Source of the DNA: Neocallimastix lanati (nom. inval.)
Lineage: Eukaryota > Neocallimastigomycota > Neocallimastigomycetes > Neocallimastigales > Neocallimastigaceae
Direction of reading: 5' to 3'
DNA: 64,000 bases
Assembly (NCBI GenBank): GCA_016946835.1
Contig: JACVTC010000050.1
Span: 1,074,786 to 1,138,785 of the forward strand
Shown piece after piece: positions 55,372-64,000 of this stretch (its first letter is position 1; every line of letters begins with the position of its first letter). The notes beneath the pieces were generated by a model. That model was not told the origin of the DNA. It ran no database searches and saw nothing but the letters and a program-made list of their open reading frames with translations. The position numbers and the translations under genes were made by a program.

Positions 55372-58300
55372 TCAAGCTTCTCTGTAAGCGGAGTTAAACT
55401 TTACTAAATTTTTAAAGTGAACATTCCTATCGAGTTGCTTTCCAGTCTTCTGATCGATTAGGGTTGCCGTGTTGAATTGAATTTTTAAAATTTTAAATGG
55501 TCCATTGTAATATGGTTCTAGCTTAGTGCGGCTAAAGTTTCTAACAAGAACAAGATCACCAGCCTTTAATTCTTTTCCTTTTTTCATACTTATTTGTTCT
55601 TCTCGTCTTGTTGCCCAATACTTGTTAGCATTCTTCACATTTTCGCATGCTTCTCTAGTCCATTGATAATGACGAACAAATTTTTCCATTAAGATTTCAT
55701 CATATGATTTACCTGCATTTTCAATTGTTCTTATGGCTATATCATAAGGCTGTTGGTCTTCTCTTCCATATACTAATTCAAAACTAGAATGTCCAGTAGC
55801 TGTATTTTTGGTAGTTCGAAGTGCCCATAAAGCAGAAGGTAAAACTTCATCCCAATCTTGATTTTTCCTTCCTAATAAACGGAGTAATTTTCCAATTTCT
55901 TTATTTCGATTTTCAGTAAGGCCATTTGATTCAGGGTGGTAAGTAGCTACAAATTTAACATATACATCATAAAGATCAAGAAAGATTTTAGTCATATCAG
56001 AAGTGAATTGGACTCCATTATCAGTAGTAATAACTTGAGGTACACCATGTCTTGCAAAAACGTTTATTAAAAATTTAATTATATCAGAGGAAGTTATGTT
56101 TTCAGTGGGTTCGGCTTCAACCCATTTGGTAAAGTAATCAACAGTTACTATAATATATTGATTATTATTTCTTGTTTTTGGTAACGGTCCTATAATATCT
56201 AATCCTAAATGCACAAAGGGACCCTCCACTTTAGTTGGATGGTTTTCGGTTGGTTCTGGATATGGTTGAGGACGATTTAATTGGCATTTTTCACAATTAC
56301 TAACAATTCTTTTGATATCTTTAATCATATGATTCCAATAAAAGTTTTTCTTAAGTCTTTGATATGTTTTGTAATATCCTTCGTGGCCAATATTATGAGC
56401 TTCTAAAATTAATTTAAACCTTTCATTTTCGTCCGTTATTAATTTTCTATAATTTCCATTGTAGATAAAGTAATCTTCACCATCAATAACAGTAAACTTT
56501 TCATTAATAAATTCCTTTATAACCTTAGATAATAATTCTTCATTATTTCCATTAGTAATTTTTGTTAATAATATCTTTCTCTCTTCCTTACTTTTCATTC
56601 TTGAAAGAGCATCAGCTAACACATTCTTTTTGCCTGATTCATATTTTATATTAATTCCAAGCATACTAGCGGTTAGACACCATCTTGTTTGCCTTGCATT
56701 CAAAGGTTCTTTATTCTTAAATAAACCAACTAATGGTTTATGATCTGTGTAAATAGTTGTAGGTAATGGATTTCCTTCAATATAAGATTTAAATTTAGTC
56801 ATACAGTAAAATAAAGCTGTTCCTTCCAAATCTGTGATACCATAATTCTTTTCAGTTTTCTTCAAACTTCTACTTATAAAGTGTATTGGATGCTCCTTAC
56901 CGGTTTCTTCTTCTTTTTGTAAAAGAACTCCACCAATTCCATTATACGAAGCATCAGTTCTAATGATAAAAGGTTTGTCAAATGACGGAAATTTTAGAAT
57001 AGGTGCATTGATTAATTTTTCTTTTAGGAGTTCAAAGCTTTCTTGTTGTTCTTTATTCCATTCATATTTAGTATTCTTTTTCAATAATTTACATAAAGGT
57101 GAGGTAATTTGAGCATATTTAGGGATAAAGTCACGATAATACCCTATTGCTCCTAGAAATGATCTTAATTCATGAATTGATGAAGGGGCTTCCCACTTCT
57201 TAATAGCTGTTATTTTACTTTCCATGGGACTTAATCCTTTAGTAGTAAGTTTGTGACCTAATACATCAACTTCAGTTTGAAGAAAATGGCACTTTTCAAT
57301 ATTAATTTTTAACTTGTTTTCTTTAAATACTTCTAATACTTGTTTAATATGAATTAAATGTTCTTCGATACTTTTTGAATAGATCAAAACATCATCAATA
57401 AATACATAAACAAATTCACCAATAAAAGGGAATAAAATTTTATTCATTTCTCTTTGGAAGGTTGAGGGAGCTCCAGTAAGTCCAAAAGGCATAACCTTAA
57501 ATTGATAATTTCCAAACTTAGTAGTGAAAGTGGTTACTTCAACGCTTTCTTCATCCATTAAGATTTGGTGAAAACCAGAAAATAAATCAAGAGTTGTAAA
57601 TATTTTAGATCCTCCGAGACTATCAAAAATTTCATCTATATATGGAACTGAATAAGAATCTTTTTCTGTCATATCATTGACTTTTCGGTAGTCAATACAC
57701 AAGCGCCACTTTCCATTGTGTTTTAGAATGAGTACTACTGGAGATGACCATTCTGAACAGGATGGTTCTATCAATCCTTTCTTAATAAGCTTTGTAAGTT
57801 CTTCTTTTAAGATATCTGATTTTAATTTAGTTAACCTATAACTTCTTAATTTTACTGGCTTTGCATTTGCTTTCAAACGGATCTTATGTGGTGAAAGTTT
57901 AGAAGGAGTTAGTTCTTCTGTTGAAGTGGCAACTATGTCAATCATTTCTTTGAGAATTTTAATAATTTGTTCTTTATAATCTTTATTTAAGGTACTTAAA
58001 AATTCATCACTCTCAATAAATTCCATTGGAGTTAATTCCTTTATAATTTCCTTTTCATTATTCGTTTCTTTAACTTTTCTAATAGTGCAAATTATACTTT
58101 CTTCATCATAATATTGATTATTTATTTTAGCTATTTCTTCGTATTCACTTTCTGACAAAAGTTTACATAAACTGTTTAAGGTCGGATGAATAAATAAACA
58201 ATGATCGATTTGAGTTTTAAAGTTTATTAACATATCATAAAATGAGTCTTCTTTCTCAATAATTCTAAAGTCCGCATTAAATTCATAATTATTAATTTTT

Positions 58301-59382
58301 ACTGGTAATTGAACAATAATTCCTTCCGAGTATTCTTCATCTTGTGTTGCTAGTTGGATTCTTCCACGACTTTTTCCAACTGTTTCATATTCACCAGGTA
58401 ATTTATCAAAATACTGCTTAGTAACGATGCTTAGGTTACTACAAGAATCAATTAAAAGTTTTCCTAGTACTCCGTCAACACTTGCATCAACCATTGCTAA
58501 GTCTTCTTCGGCTACTTCATTACTTTTACTTATGTAGCTATGATCATAGTTATTCACTAATAAAGTTCGTGCTATTACATTGTCTACAGTTCCAATTATT
58601 TTAGATTTTTCTAACTTTAAACCTTGAGTTAATTGTGAACGAATTTTCGGACATGCATTCAAGAGTTGACCTATCGTAATACTGGATTTAAGATTATTTA
58701 AATCATCCATAATATTGTAAGGTTCTTTATTATTCATCATTTTGATATTCCTTTTTACTAACTGAGTATTTTCATTATTAGTTTCTTTAGTTTTTGTTGA
58801 AATTAATTTTTCCAAAGTATTAGTTTTATTTTGTTGATTATCTTTATTCATTTCTATATCTTCTATTTCATTATCGATTACAAGTATATCTTCAGATTCA
58901 ACTTTTTTCTTTCCTTTTGATGAATAATTGTTGTTTTCTTCTTTACTTTCTCTTACTCTTGTTATATTTCTTAATTCCTTTTCTTTTTGTTTTTCTTTGT
59001 TAATATTTGGTTGAGTTAAAATTGAAGGAAGTATTTGATTTTTATAAACTTTATTTGGTTTATTATGTAGCTCATTTTCTTTCTTCTTTCTTAAAGCAGG
59101 AGTTGCGAAAGGACGTGGATTATCTTTTAAACTTTTATGTACTTTCTTGGAATTATTTTCTTCCTTTTCGCTGTTATTATCATTCATTTTTCTTTTTATA
59201 GCATTTATAATGATATTATCCTCACTTTCAGTTGTGTCACTAAAATCAGATTCTTCAGATTCTTTATTAAAGGAATTATTATCAATTGGGGTATTCTTGG
59301 TAAAAGTATTATTTTGTAAATTATTTAATGAAGCTATTGTTTTGTCATTGGGAGTGCTTCTGCTCCCATTTAGAAGTTTAAA
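55372..59382 (-). CDS. Element G Pol (protease, RT, RNase H, integrase)
   Basis: The frame is open from the slippery site (59376-59382); the first ATG is at 59187. A Lys/Glu/Asn-rich N-terminal extension (about 230 residues) is followed by protease LLIDSCSNLSIVT, in which the usual DSG/DTG Gly is Cys (DSC). RT has FIDD (Phe for Tyr) near 615. Then RNase H (IIRTDASYNGIGG), HHCC finger (HNIGHEGYY to CEKCQLNR), integrase core (DIIGPL, TTDNGVQF, NGLTENRN) and the DLVLVRNF end with no chromodomain. The protease change may impair processing; RT and integrase residues look intact. Confidence 0.93.
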   Translation of the reverse strand, partial: FKLLNGSRSTPNDKTIASLNNLQNNTFTKNTPIDNNSFNKESEESDFSDTTESEDNIIINAIKRKMNDNNSEKEENNSKKVHKSLKDNPRPFATPALRKKKENELHNKPNKVYKNQILPSILTQPNINKEKQKEKELRNITRVRESKEENNNYSSKGKKKVESEDILVIDNEIEDIEMNKDNQQNKTNTLEKLISTKTKETNNENTQLVKRNIKMMNNKEPYNIMDDLNNLKSSITIGQLLNACPKIRSQLTQGLKLEKSKIIGTVDNVIARTLLVNNYDHSYISKSNEVAEEDLAMVDASVDGVLGKLLIDSCSNLSIVTKQYFDKLPGEYETVGKSRGRIQLATQDEEYSEGIIVQLPVKINNYEFNADFRIIEKEDSFYDMLINFKTQIDHCLFIHPTLNSLCKLLSESEYEEIAKINNQYYDEESIICTIRKVKETNNEKEIIKELTPMEFIESDEFLSTLNKDYKEQIIKILKEMIDIVATSTEELTPSKLSPHKIRLKANAKPVKLRSYRLTKLKSDILKEELTKLIKKGLIEPSCSEWSSPVVLILKHNGKWRLCIDYRKVNDMTEKDSYSVPYIDEIFDSLGGSKIFTTLDLFSGFHQILMDEESVEVTTFTTKFGNYQFKVMPFGLTGAPSTFQREMNKILFPFIGEFVYVFIDDVLIYSKSIEEHLIHIKQVLEVFKENKLKINIEKCHFLQTEVDVLGHKLTTKGLSPMESKITAIKKWEAPSSIHELRSFLGAIGYYRDFIPKYAQITSPLCKLLKKNTKYEWNKEQQESFELLKEKLINAPILKFPSFDKPFIIRTDASYNGIGGVLLQKEEETGKEHPIHFISRSLKKTEKNYGITDLEGTALFYCMTKFKSYIEGNPLPTTIYTDHKPLVGLFKNKEPLNARQTRWCLTASMLGINIKYESGKKNVLADALSRMKSKEERKILLTKITNGNNEELLSKVIKEFINEKFTVIDGEDYFIYNGNYRKLITDENERFKLILEAHNIGHEGYYKTYQRLKKNFYWNHMIKDIKRIVSNCEKCQLNRPQPYPEPTENHPTKVEGPFVHLGLDIIGPLPKTRNNNQYIIVTVDYFTKWVEAEPTENITSSDIIKFLINVFARHGVPQVITTDNGVQFTSDMTKIFLDLYDVYVKFVATYHPESNGLTENRNKEIGKLLRLLGRKNQDWDEVLPSALWALRTTKNTATGHSSFELVYGREDQQPYDIAIRTIENAGKSYDEILMEKFVRHYQWTREACENVKNANKYWATRREEQISMKKGKELKAGDLVLVRNFSRTKLEPYYNGPFKILKIQFNTATLIDQKTGKQLDRNVHFKNLVKFNSAYREA
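59330..59382 (-). other. Element G -1 ribosomal frameshift site with pseudoknot
   Basis: The heptamer T TTA AAC (59376-59382) is in gag register. The spacer is TTCTAAA (7 nt), the stem TGGGAG/CTCCCA (59363-59368 with 59349-59354), the loop CAGAAGCA. GAAGC of the loop (59356-59360) pairs with GCTTC (59330-59334) after a 14-nt linker. pol is in the -1 frame. Confidence 0.9.
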
Positions 59383-60275
59383 GACTTTTTGGAATATATT
59401 TCTTTTTTATTTTTTTCCATAATCTTATTTAATTGAGGGCAATAGTATGAGTAATGACCTTCTTCCTTACAGAAGAAGCAAGTTTTAACAGATAAATTTC
59501 TCATTTTCTGGGTTGATTCTTCTATAATATCTTGAGGTTTCAGTTTATTATTTGTTTGACTTGTTTGGAAAGTTTCGTTTCTTCTTTTAGGATAAAGTCT
59601 TGAAGTAGTACTGTTTTGATTATTTTGATTATGCTGGGAATTATTAACATTATAGGTATTAATATTATTGTTCCTTACAGAAAGTCTATCTACTTTCTCG
59701 GCAATTTTGAAAGCTTTCTCCATACTTATATCATCTTTAAGGGATAATTTCTTCCAGGCTTCATAATTATTTTGAATAGAGTCAATATAATCTAGTACAC
59801 CAATGCGCTTTCTTCTCTTTTTATCAAGTTTAGTGTACAAAGTTCTATATCTTACATTAAAGTCTTTAATCTTTTCGTTTCTTTTAATTCGCATTGCACG
59901 AAGTTCTTTAAGAAGTAAATTTTGGTCTTCTTTAATACCGTAAAAATTTTCAAGACTTGAAATAATTTTTTCAAGAGAAGGAAATTTATCATCATCAACA
60001 TTTTCTTCTTCATCATCTTCTTCTTCATCTGATGAATCATCACTTTCATCATCACTATCTTCTCCCAAATCTTCAATAACGCGTTGTACTTCACCAGAGC
60101 TGGTAAGTAAACAAGCATTAAATATTGTTTCCGGATCTGTGATACCTTGTATCTTGATCCAAAGTTTTAATTCAGTAGCCCAGGACTTTATATCTAAATT
60201 GTCCTTGCTAAGCTTCACTATGTCTCGTAATTCTTTCTTTAATTCTTTAAAACTTAAAGTACTTTTAGTAGACAT
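59370..60275 (-). CDS. Element G Gag (301 aa)
   Basis: Ty3-type Gag with helical segments (DIKSWATELKLWIK, MRIKRNEKIKDFNVRYRTLY), an acidic Asp/Glu/Ser stretch (about 72-95) and one CCHC knuckle, CFFCKEEGHYSYYC, near 262-275. The last codons (SLNF) overlap the slippery site. The ATG at 60275 opens the first long frame after the leader. Confidence 0.92.
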   Translation of the reverse strand: MSTKSTLSFKELKKELRDIVKLSKDNLDIKSWATELKLWIKIQGITDPETIFNACLLTSSGEVQRVIEDLGEDSDDESDDSSDEEEDDEEENVDDDKFPSLEKIISSLENFYGIKEDQNLLLKELRAMRIKRNEKIKDFNVRYRTLYTKLDKKRRKRIGVLDYIDSIQNNYEAWKKLSLKDDISMEKAFKIAEKVDRLSVRNNNINTYNVNNSQHNQNNQNSTTSRLYPKRRNETFQTSQTNNKLKPQDIIEESTQKMRNLSVKTCFFCKEEGHYSYYCPQLNKIMEKNKKEIYSKKSLNF

Positions 60276-61665
60276 TTCGTTTTTAGTTAATAATTTTTTT
60301 ATTGTAAATTAACGAGGTTATTAAATACGAATAAATTTGAAAGTCCAACTTTAAAAATATAATTTAACAAGTAATTTAATATCGAATCAAATTTTAAAAC
60401 AATATATCTTAGTAATTTTTGAAAATAATAATTTTATTTGCTTTCTTTAGTAAGTATAAGCTCGAAATCCTTATCGACAACTTAGTAGAAATTATAAAGC
60501 ACGAGGTTCTTTTCGACTACTTTTTTAAGAATAATTTTAAGTTCGAAATCTTTATCGACAACTTAATAGAATAATTTTAAGTTCGAAATCTTTATCGACA
60601 ACTTAATAGAATATTTTTCAAGCTCGAAATCTTTATCGACCACTTGAATTTTGTAATTTAGTATATTTGTAGTAATAAATTTAGAAGCAAAGTTTTATTT
60701 ATTATTTTCACCTTTCAAAAATTTTTCTTTTTAAACGATAAATATTGTATTGTTATAGCTAATAAAATTATTAATTAATTATAATTATTAAATACAAAAA
60801 AATAATCTTTATTGTCGTACAATCTGATAGTACACACTGTCTGACGTGCAGCTTACCTAATGGTGTCATGCCACGCGTGTGCCACGATTACTATATTCAA
60901 TATAAAATATAGCAGTTCAGAGCCCACTAGCCCAATTACTATGTAGGATAAACTTAATCCGATAATCTATGTACGGAATAAAAAAATTTTAAAAGTATTC
61001 AATAATATTTTTATTAACTAATAAAAATTAACTAAAAACACAATATTTTCAAAGTAAATTAAGATTCTATTACAGGAATTATATAACAAATAAAGTACCA
61101 GTAATAAAAAAAATAAAAAAAATTTAAATGGCGAAGTTAGCCAAAGTCTGATACTTTATATAATAAAGTGCCTTATAACTAGCACAAAGAAAAGTAAAAA
61201 AAATTATATAAAAAAAACAATCTTACGCCTTCGGTGACGTAAGCTCCTTATTCGCCAGTGCTTGGAAAGTACCCGCACCTTCGTGTGTTGAAACGTTGAA
61301 GGTTGAACTATTATTACCGGGTCGGTAACCAAATACCTTCGTCTACTTTCCAATTAATCTCCAAATTAACTACTATTCAATAACCTACTATGAATAGAGT
61401 TAATTTGTTGCTATCTGAGAATACACTGTGTATGAGCTCTATCCGCTCCTTGTTATAATTTTACAAAATTTGTTTTTTTAGAATCTTAATTTTACTTATT
61501 TAAAAAAAATTTTTTTTATATATATATATCAAACAAGCGCCATGGGTTAATCAAAGGATTAACGACTTACTTGTTTATCAATATAAAATAAAAAAAAAAT
61601 TAAAAAAAAATCTATGTTATTTACTATTATTTCTATTTAATTCCCCGATATCTCCACCATATAAA
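60276..61665 (-). other. Leader of element G with primer-binding site
   Basis: No ORF. From gag outward it has four tandem units of about 43 bases built on AGTTCGAAATCTTTATCGAC (about 60457-60650), the conserved structured domain (60848-60961), and a GC-richer structured part (about 61225-61440) with the hairpin CTTACG/CGTAAG. The PBS is at 61642-61659 (sense TGGTGGAGATATCGGGGA), six bases inside the LTR. Confidence 0.75.
60848..60961 (-). other. Conserved leader RNA domain (G copy)
   Basis: Same ordered blocks as 37554-37673, including a 15-base identity (CGGATTAAGTTTATC). A perfect local stem CTATATT/AATATAG stands where D has CCTATCC/GGTAGG: different bases, same pairing. Confidence 0.7.
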
Positions 61666-61964
61666 TGTTAAGGTTTTAGAGAATTAAATAAAAATAAAGT
61701 AAGGAAACACAAATTTTATTTATTTATTTATTATTTTTATTTATAAATTTATTTGATTTTATTTGATGATATTTAAAAATTAGTAGCAAAATTTACAACT
61801 ATTTATACTTTTTTTCAAGGCATAAAAGTTGTTCTTGCCACTAAATTACATTTTATTTATTTTTTTTTTTTAAAAACTATTAAATTTAAATTGATTTTTA
61901 TAATTAATTATATAAAATTTAATTATAACAATATAAATAAAATACATTTATAATATTAATAAAA

Positions 61965-62037
<73 letters not shown>

Positions 62038-62533
62038 TTATTTATTTAAAAATATCTAAAATATTACTAATAAGAATTTATTTAATTGGCTATAATTTTT
62101 ATTACAATCTGTTAAAATATTCAAATAAAAATAAAAATACTATTCTAATATAAAGGTTTTTAATAAAATAAAATATTTTTCAATATAAAATAAAACATTT
62201 CGATATAAAATTTTATAATAAAAAGTTAAAATATAATATATAAATTTTTAATTATCAATATATAAAAATATTATTAATATAAATTTTCATTATTAATATA
62301 AAAAAAATAAGATTTATTATTAATATTGCTAATATAAGTTTTAAATATATAAAAATATTACTATTAATATAAGATTTAATATAAAAATATAAAGTTTAAT
62401 ATAATTTTTGATTTAATTTTTGATCTTTGGATTTAAAAATTTATTAAAGTACAAAAATAATAATGTACACATAATGTATTAGAAATAAATCGTAGATTTA
62501 ATTAAGAATGCATTATTTAGTACATTCTTATCA
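61666..62533 (-). repeat. LTR3: 5' LTR of element G
   Basis: Direct repeat of 54486-55353, 868 bp. Confidence 0.93.
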
Positions 62534-62537
62534 AAAA

Positions 62538-62861
62538 TGTTAAGGTTTTAGAGAATTAAATAAAAATAAAGTAAGAAACACAAATTTTATTTTTTTATTT
62601 ATTATTTTTATTTATAAATTTATTTTATTTTATTTTATTTTATTTTATTTTTTTTGATGATATTTAAAAATTAGTAGCAAAATTTACAACTATTTATACT
62701 TTTTTCAAGGCATAAAAGTTGTTCTTGCCACTAAATTACATTTTATTTATTTTTTTTTTTTTTTTTATAAAAACTATTAAATTTAAATTGATTTTTATAA
62801 TTAATTATATAAAATTTAATTATAACAATATAAATAAAATACATTTATAATATTAATAAAA

Positions 62862-62914
<53 letters not shown>

Positions 62915-63414
62915 TTATTTATTTAAAAATATCTAAAATATTACTAATAAGAATTTATTTAATTGGCTATAATTTTTATTACAATCTGTTAAAATATTCA
63001 AATAAAAATAAAAATACTATTCTAATATAAAGGTTTTTAATAAAATAAAATATTTTTCAATATAAAATAAAACATTTCGATATAAAATTTTATAATAAAA
63101 AGTTAAAATATAATATATAAATTTTTAATTATCAATATATAAAAATATTATTAATATAAATTTTCATTATTAATATAAAAAAAAAAAATAAGATTTATTA
63201 TTAATATTGCTAATATAAGTTTTAAATATATAAAAATATTACTTTTAATATAAGATTTAATATAAAAATATAAAGTTTAATATAATATTTGATTTAATTT
63301 TTGATCTTTGGATTTAAAAATTTATTAAAGTACAAAAATAATAATGTACACATAATGTATTAGAAATAAATCGTAGATTTAATTAAGAATGCATTATTTA
63401 GTACATTCTTATCA
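62538..63414 (-). repeat. LTR4: 3' LTR of element G''
   Basis: Starts only four A residues after LTR3. It is 877 bp and differs by small indels and a TTTTA repeat near 62622-62650. It belongs to a further copy that runs off the right edge. Confidence 0.92.
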
Positions 63415-63432
63415 AGATGCCCCGACGAAGAC

Positions 63433-64000
63433 TCAAGCTTCTCTGTAAGCGGAGTTAAACTTTACTAAATTTTTAAAGTGAACATTCCTATCGAGTTGCT
63501 TTCCAGTCTTCTGATCGATTAGGGTTGCCGTGTTGAATTGAATTTTTAAAATTTTAAATGGTCCATTGTAATATGGTTCTAGCTTAGTGCGGCTAAAGTT
63601 TCTAACAAGAACAAGATCACCAGCCTTTAATTCTTTTCCCTTTTTCATACTTATTTGTTCTTCTCGTCTTGTTGCCCAATACTTGTTAGCATTCTTCACA
63701 TTTTCGCATGCTTCTCTAGTCCATTGATAATGACGAACAAATTTTTCCATTAAAATTTCATCATATGATTTACCTGCATTTTCAATTGTTCTTATGGCTA
63801 TATCATAAGGCTGTTGGTCTTCTCTTCCATATACTAATTCAAAACTAGAATGTCCAGTAGCTGTATTTTTGGTAGTTCGAAGTGCCCATAAAGCAGAAGG
63901 TAAAACTTCATCCCAATCTTGATTTTTCCTTCCTAATAAACGAAGTAATTTTCCAATTTCTTTATTTCGATTTTCAGTAAGGCCATTTGATTCAGGGTGG
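63433..64000 (-). CDS. G'' pol, integrase C-terminus (runs off the window)
   Basis: Nearly identical to the element G Pol end (55372-55939), with the same stop codon and the GDLVLVRNF motif. The frame is open to position 64000. Whether the rest is intact cannot be seen. Confidence 0.88.
   Translation of the reverse strand, partial: HPESNGLTENRNKEIGKLLRLLGRKNQDWDEVLPSALWALRTTKNTATGHSSFELVYGREDQQPYDIAIRTIENAGKSYDEILMEKFVRHYQWTREACENVKNANKYWATRREEQISMKKGKELKAGDLVLVRNFSRTKLEPYYNGPFKILKIQFNTATLIDQKTGKQLDRNVHFKNLVKFNSAYREA

Larger units (their letters stand above)
54486..62533 (-). mobile_element. Element G: complete Ty3 retrotransposon
   Basis: LTRs of 868 bp at 54486-55353 and 61666-62533 appear identical. 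The 4-bp TSD is AAAA (54482-54485 and 62534-62537). The order in sense is LTR, PBS, a 1.4-kb leader, gag, frameshift site, pol, PPT (GGGGCATCT) and LTR. All frames are open. Confidence 0.92.

Overview
This looks like nuclear DNA from an anaerobic gut fungus (Neocallimastigomycota) or a close relative. It is extremely AT-rich, has long poly(A)/poly(T) runs and Asn/Lys-rich proteins, uses the standard code, and holds an intron-rich host gene next to chromodomain-type Ty3 elements. The lineage is inferred from these traits; it was not checked against any database.

Layout. (1) 1-4666: one host gene on the + strand, a complete 17-exon gene for the NatB auxiliary subunit NAA25/Mdm20 (about 900 aa after splicing). 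(2) 5277-8842: the 3' half of a Ty1/copia element (- strand) with one in-frame stop. (3) 8843-64000: LTR retrotransposons nested in one another.

The nest can be read from LTR ends and target-site duplications (TSDs). Element D (Ty3, - strand) sits in the copia element: TSD CTCAT at 8838-8842 and 53063-53067. Element E (Ty3 chromovirus, + strand) sits in the 3' LTR of D: TSD GATCG at 9372-9376 and 32692-32696. The 5' LTR of E is split by a chimeric element F, which carries a complete gag-only element (10408-13601, TSD TAGA). A complete Ty3 element, G2 (17807-24822, TSD AATT), lies at the F/E border. A solo LTR (31241-32171, TSD ATGTA) lies at the 3' PPT/LTR boundary of E. The 5' LTR of D is split by element B (39428-53016, TSD CTAAG/CTAAA), and the 5' LTR of B is split by element C (46258-52823, TSD TAAT). 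On the right, a complete element G (54486-62533, TSD AAAA) lies between two truncated relatives, G' and G''.

Two coding strategies coexist. D and E each carry one long Gag-Pol ORF. B, C, G and G2 carry separate gag and pol with pol in the -1 frame. At each of these four joins there is a canonical slippery heptamer, a 7-nt spacer, a 6-bp stem and an 8-nt loop; in at least three the loop can pair with sequence just downstream, giving a compact H-type pseudoknot. This shared recoding module is the most interesting system in the window. Next come a structured leader domain shared by D and G, a tRNA-like A-box/B-box pair inside the LTR of E, and the gag-only element.
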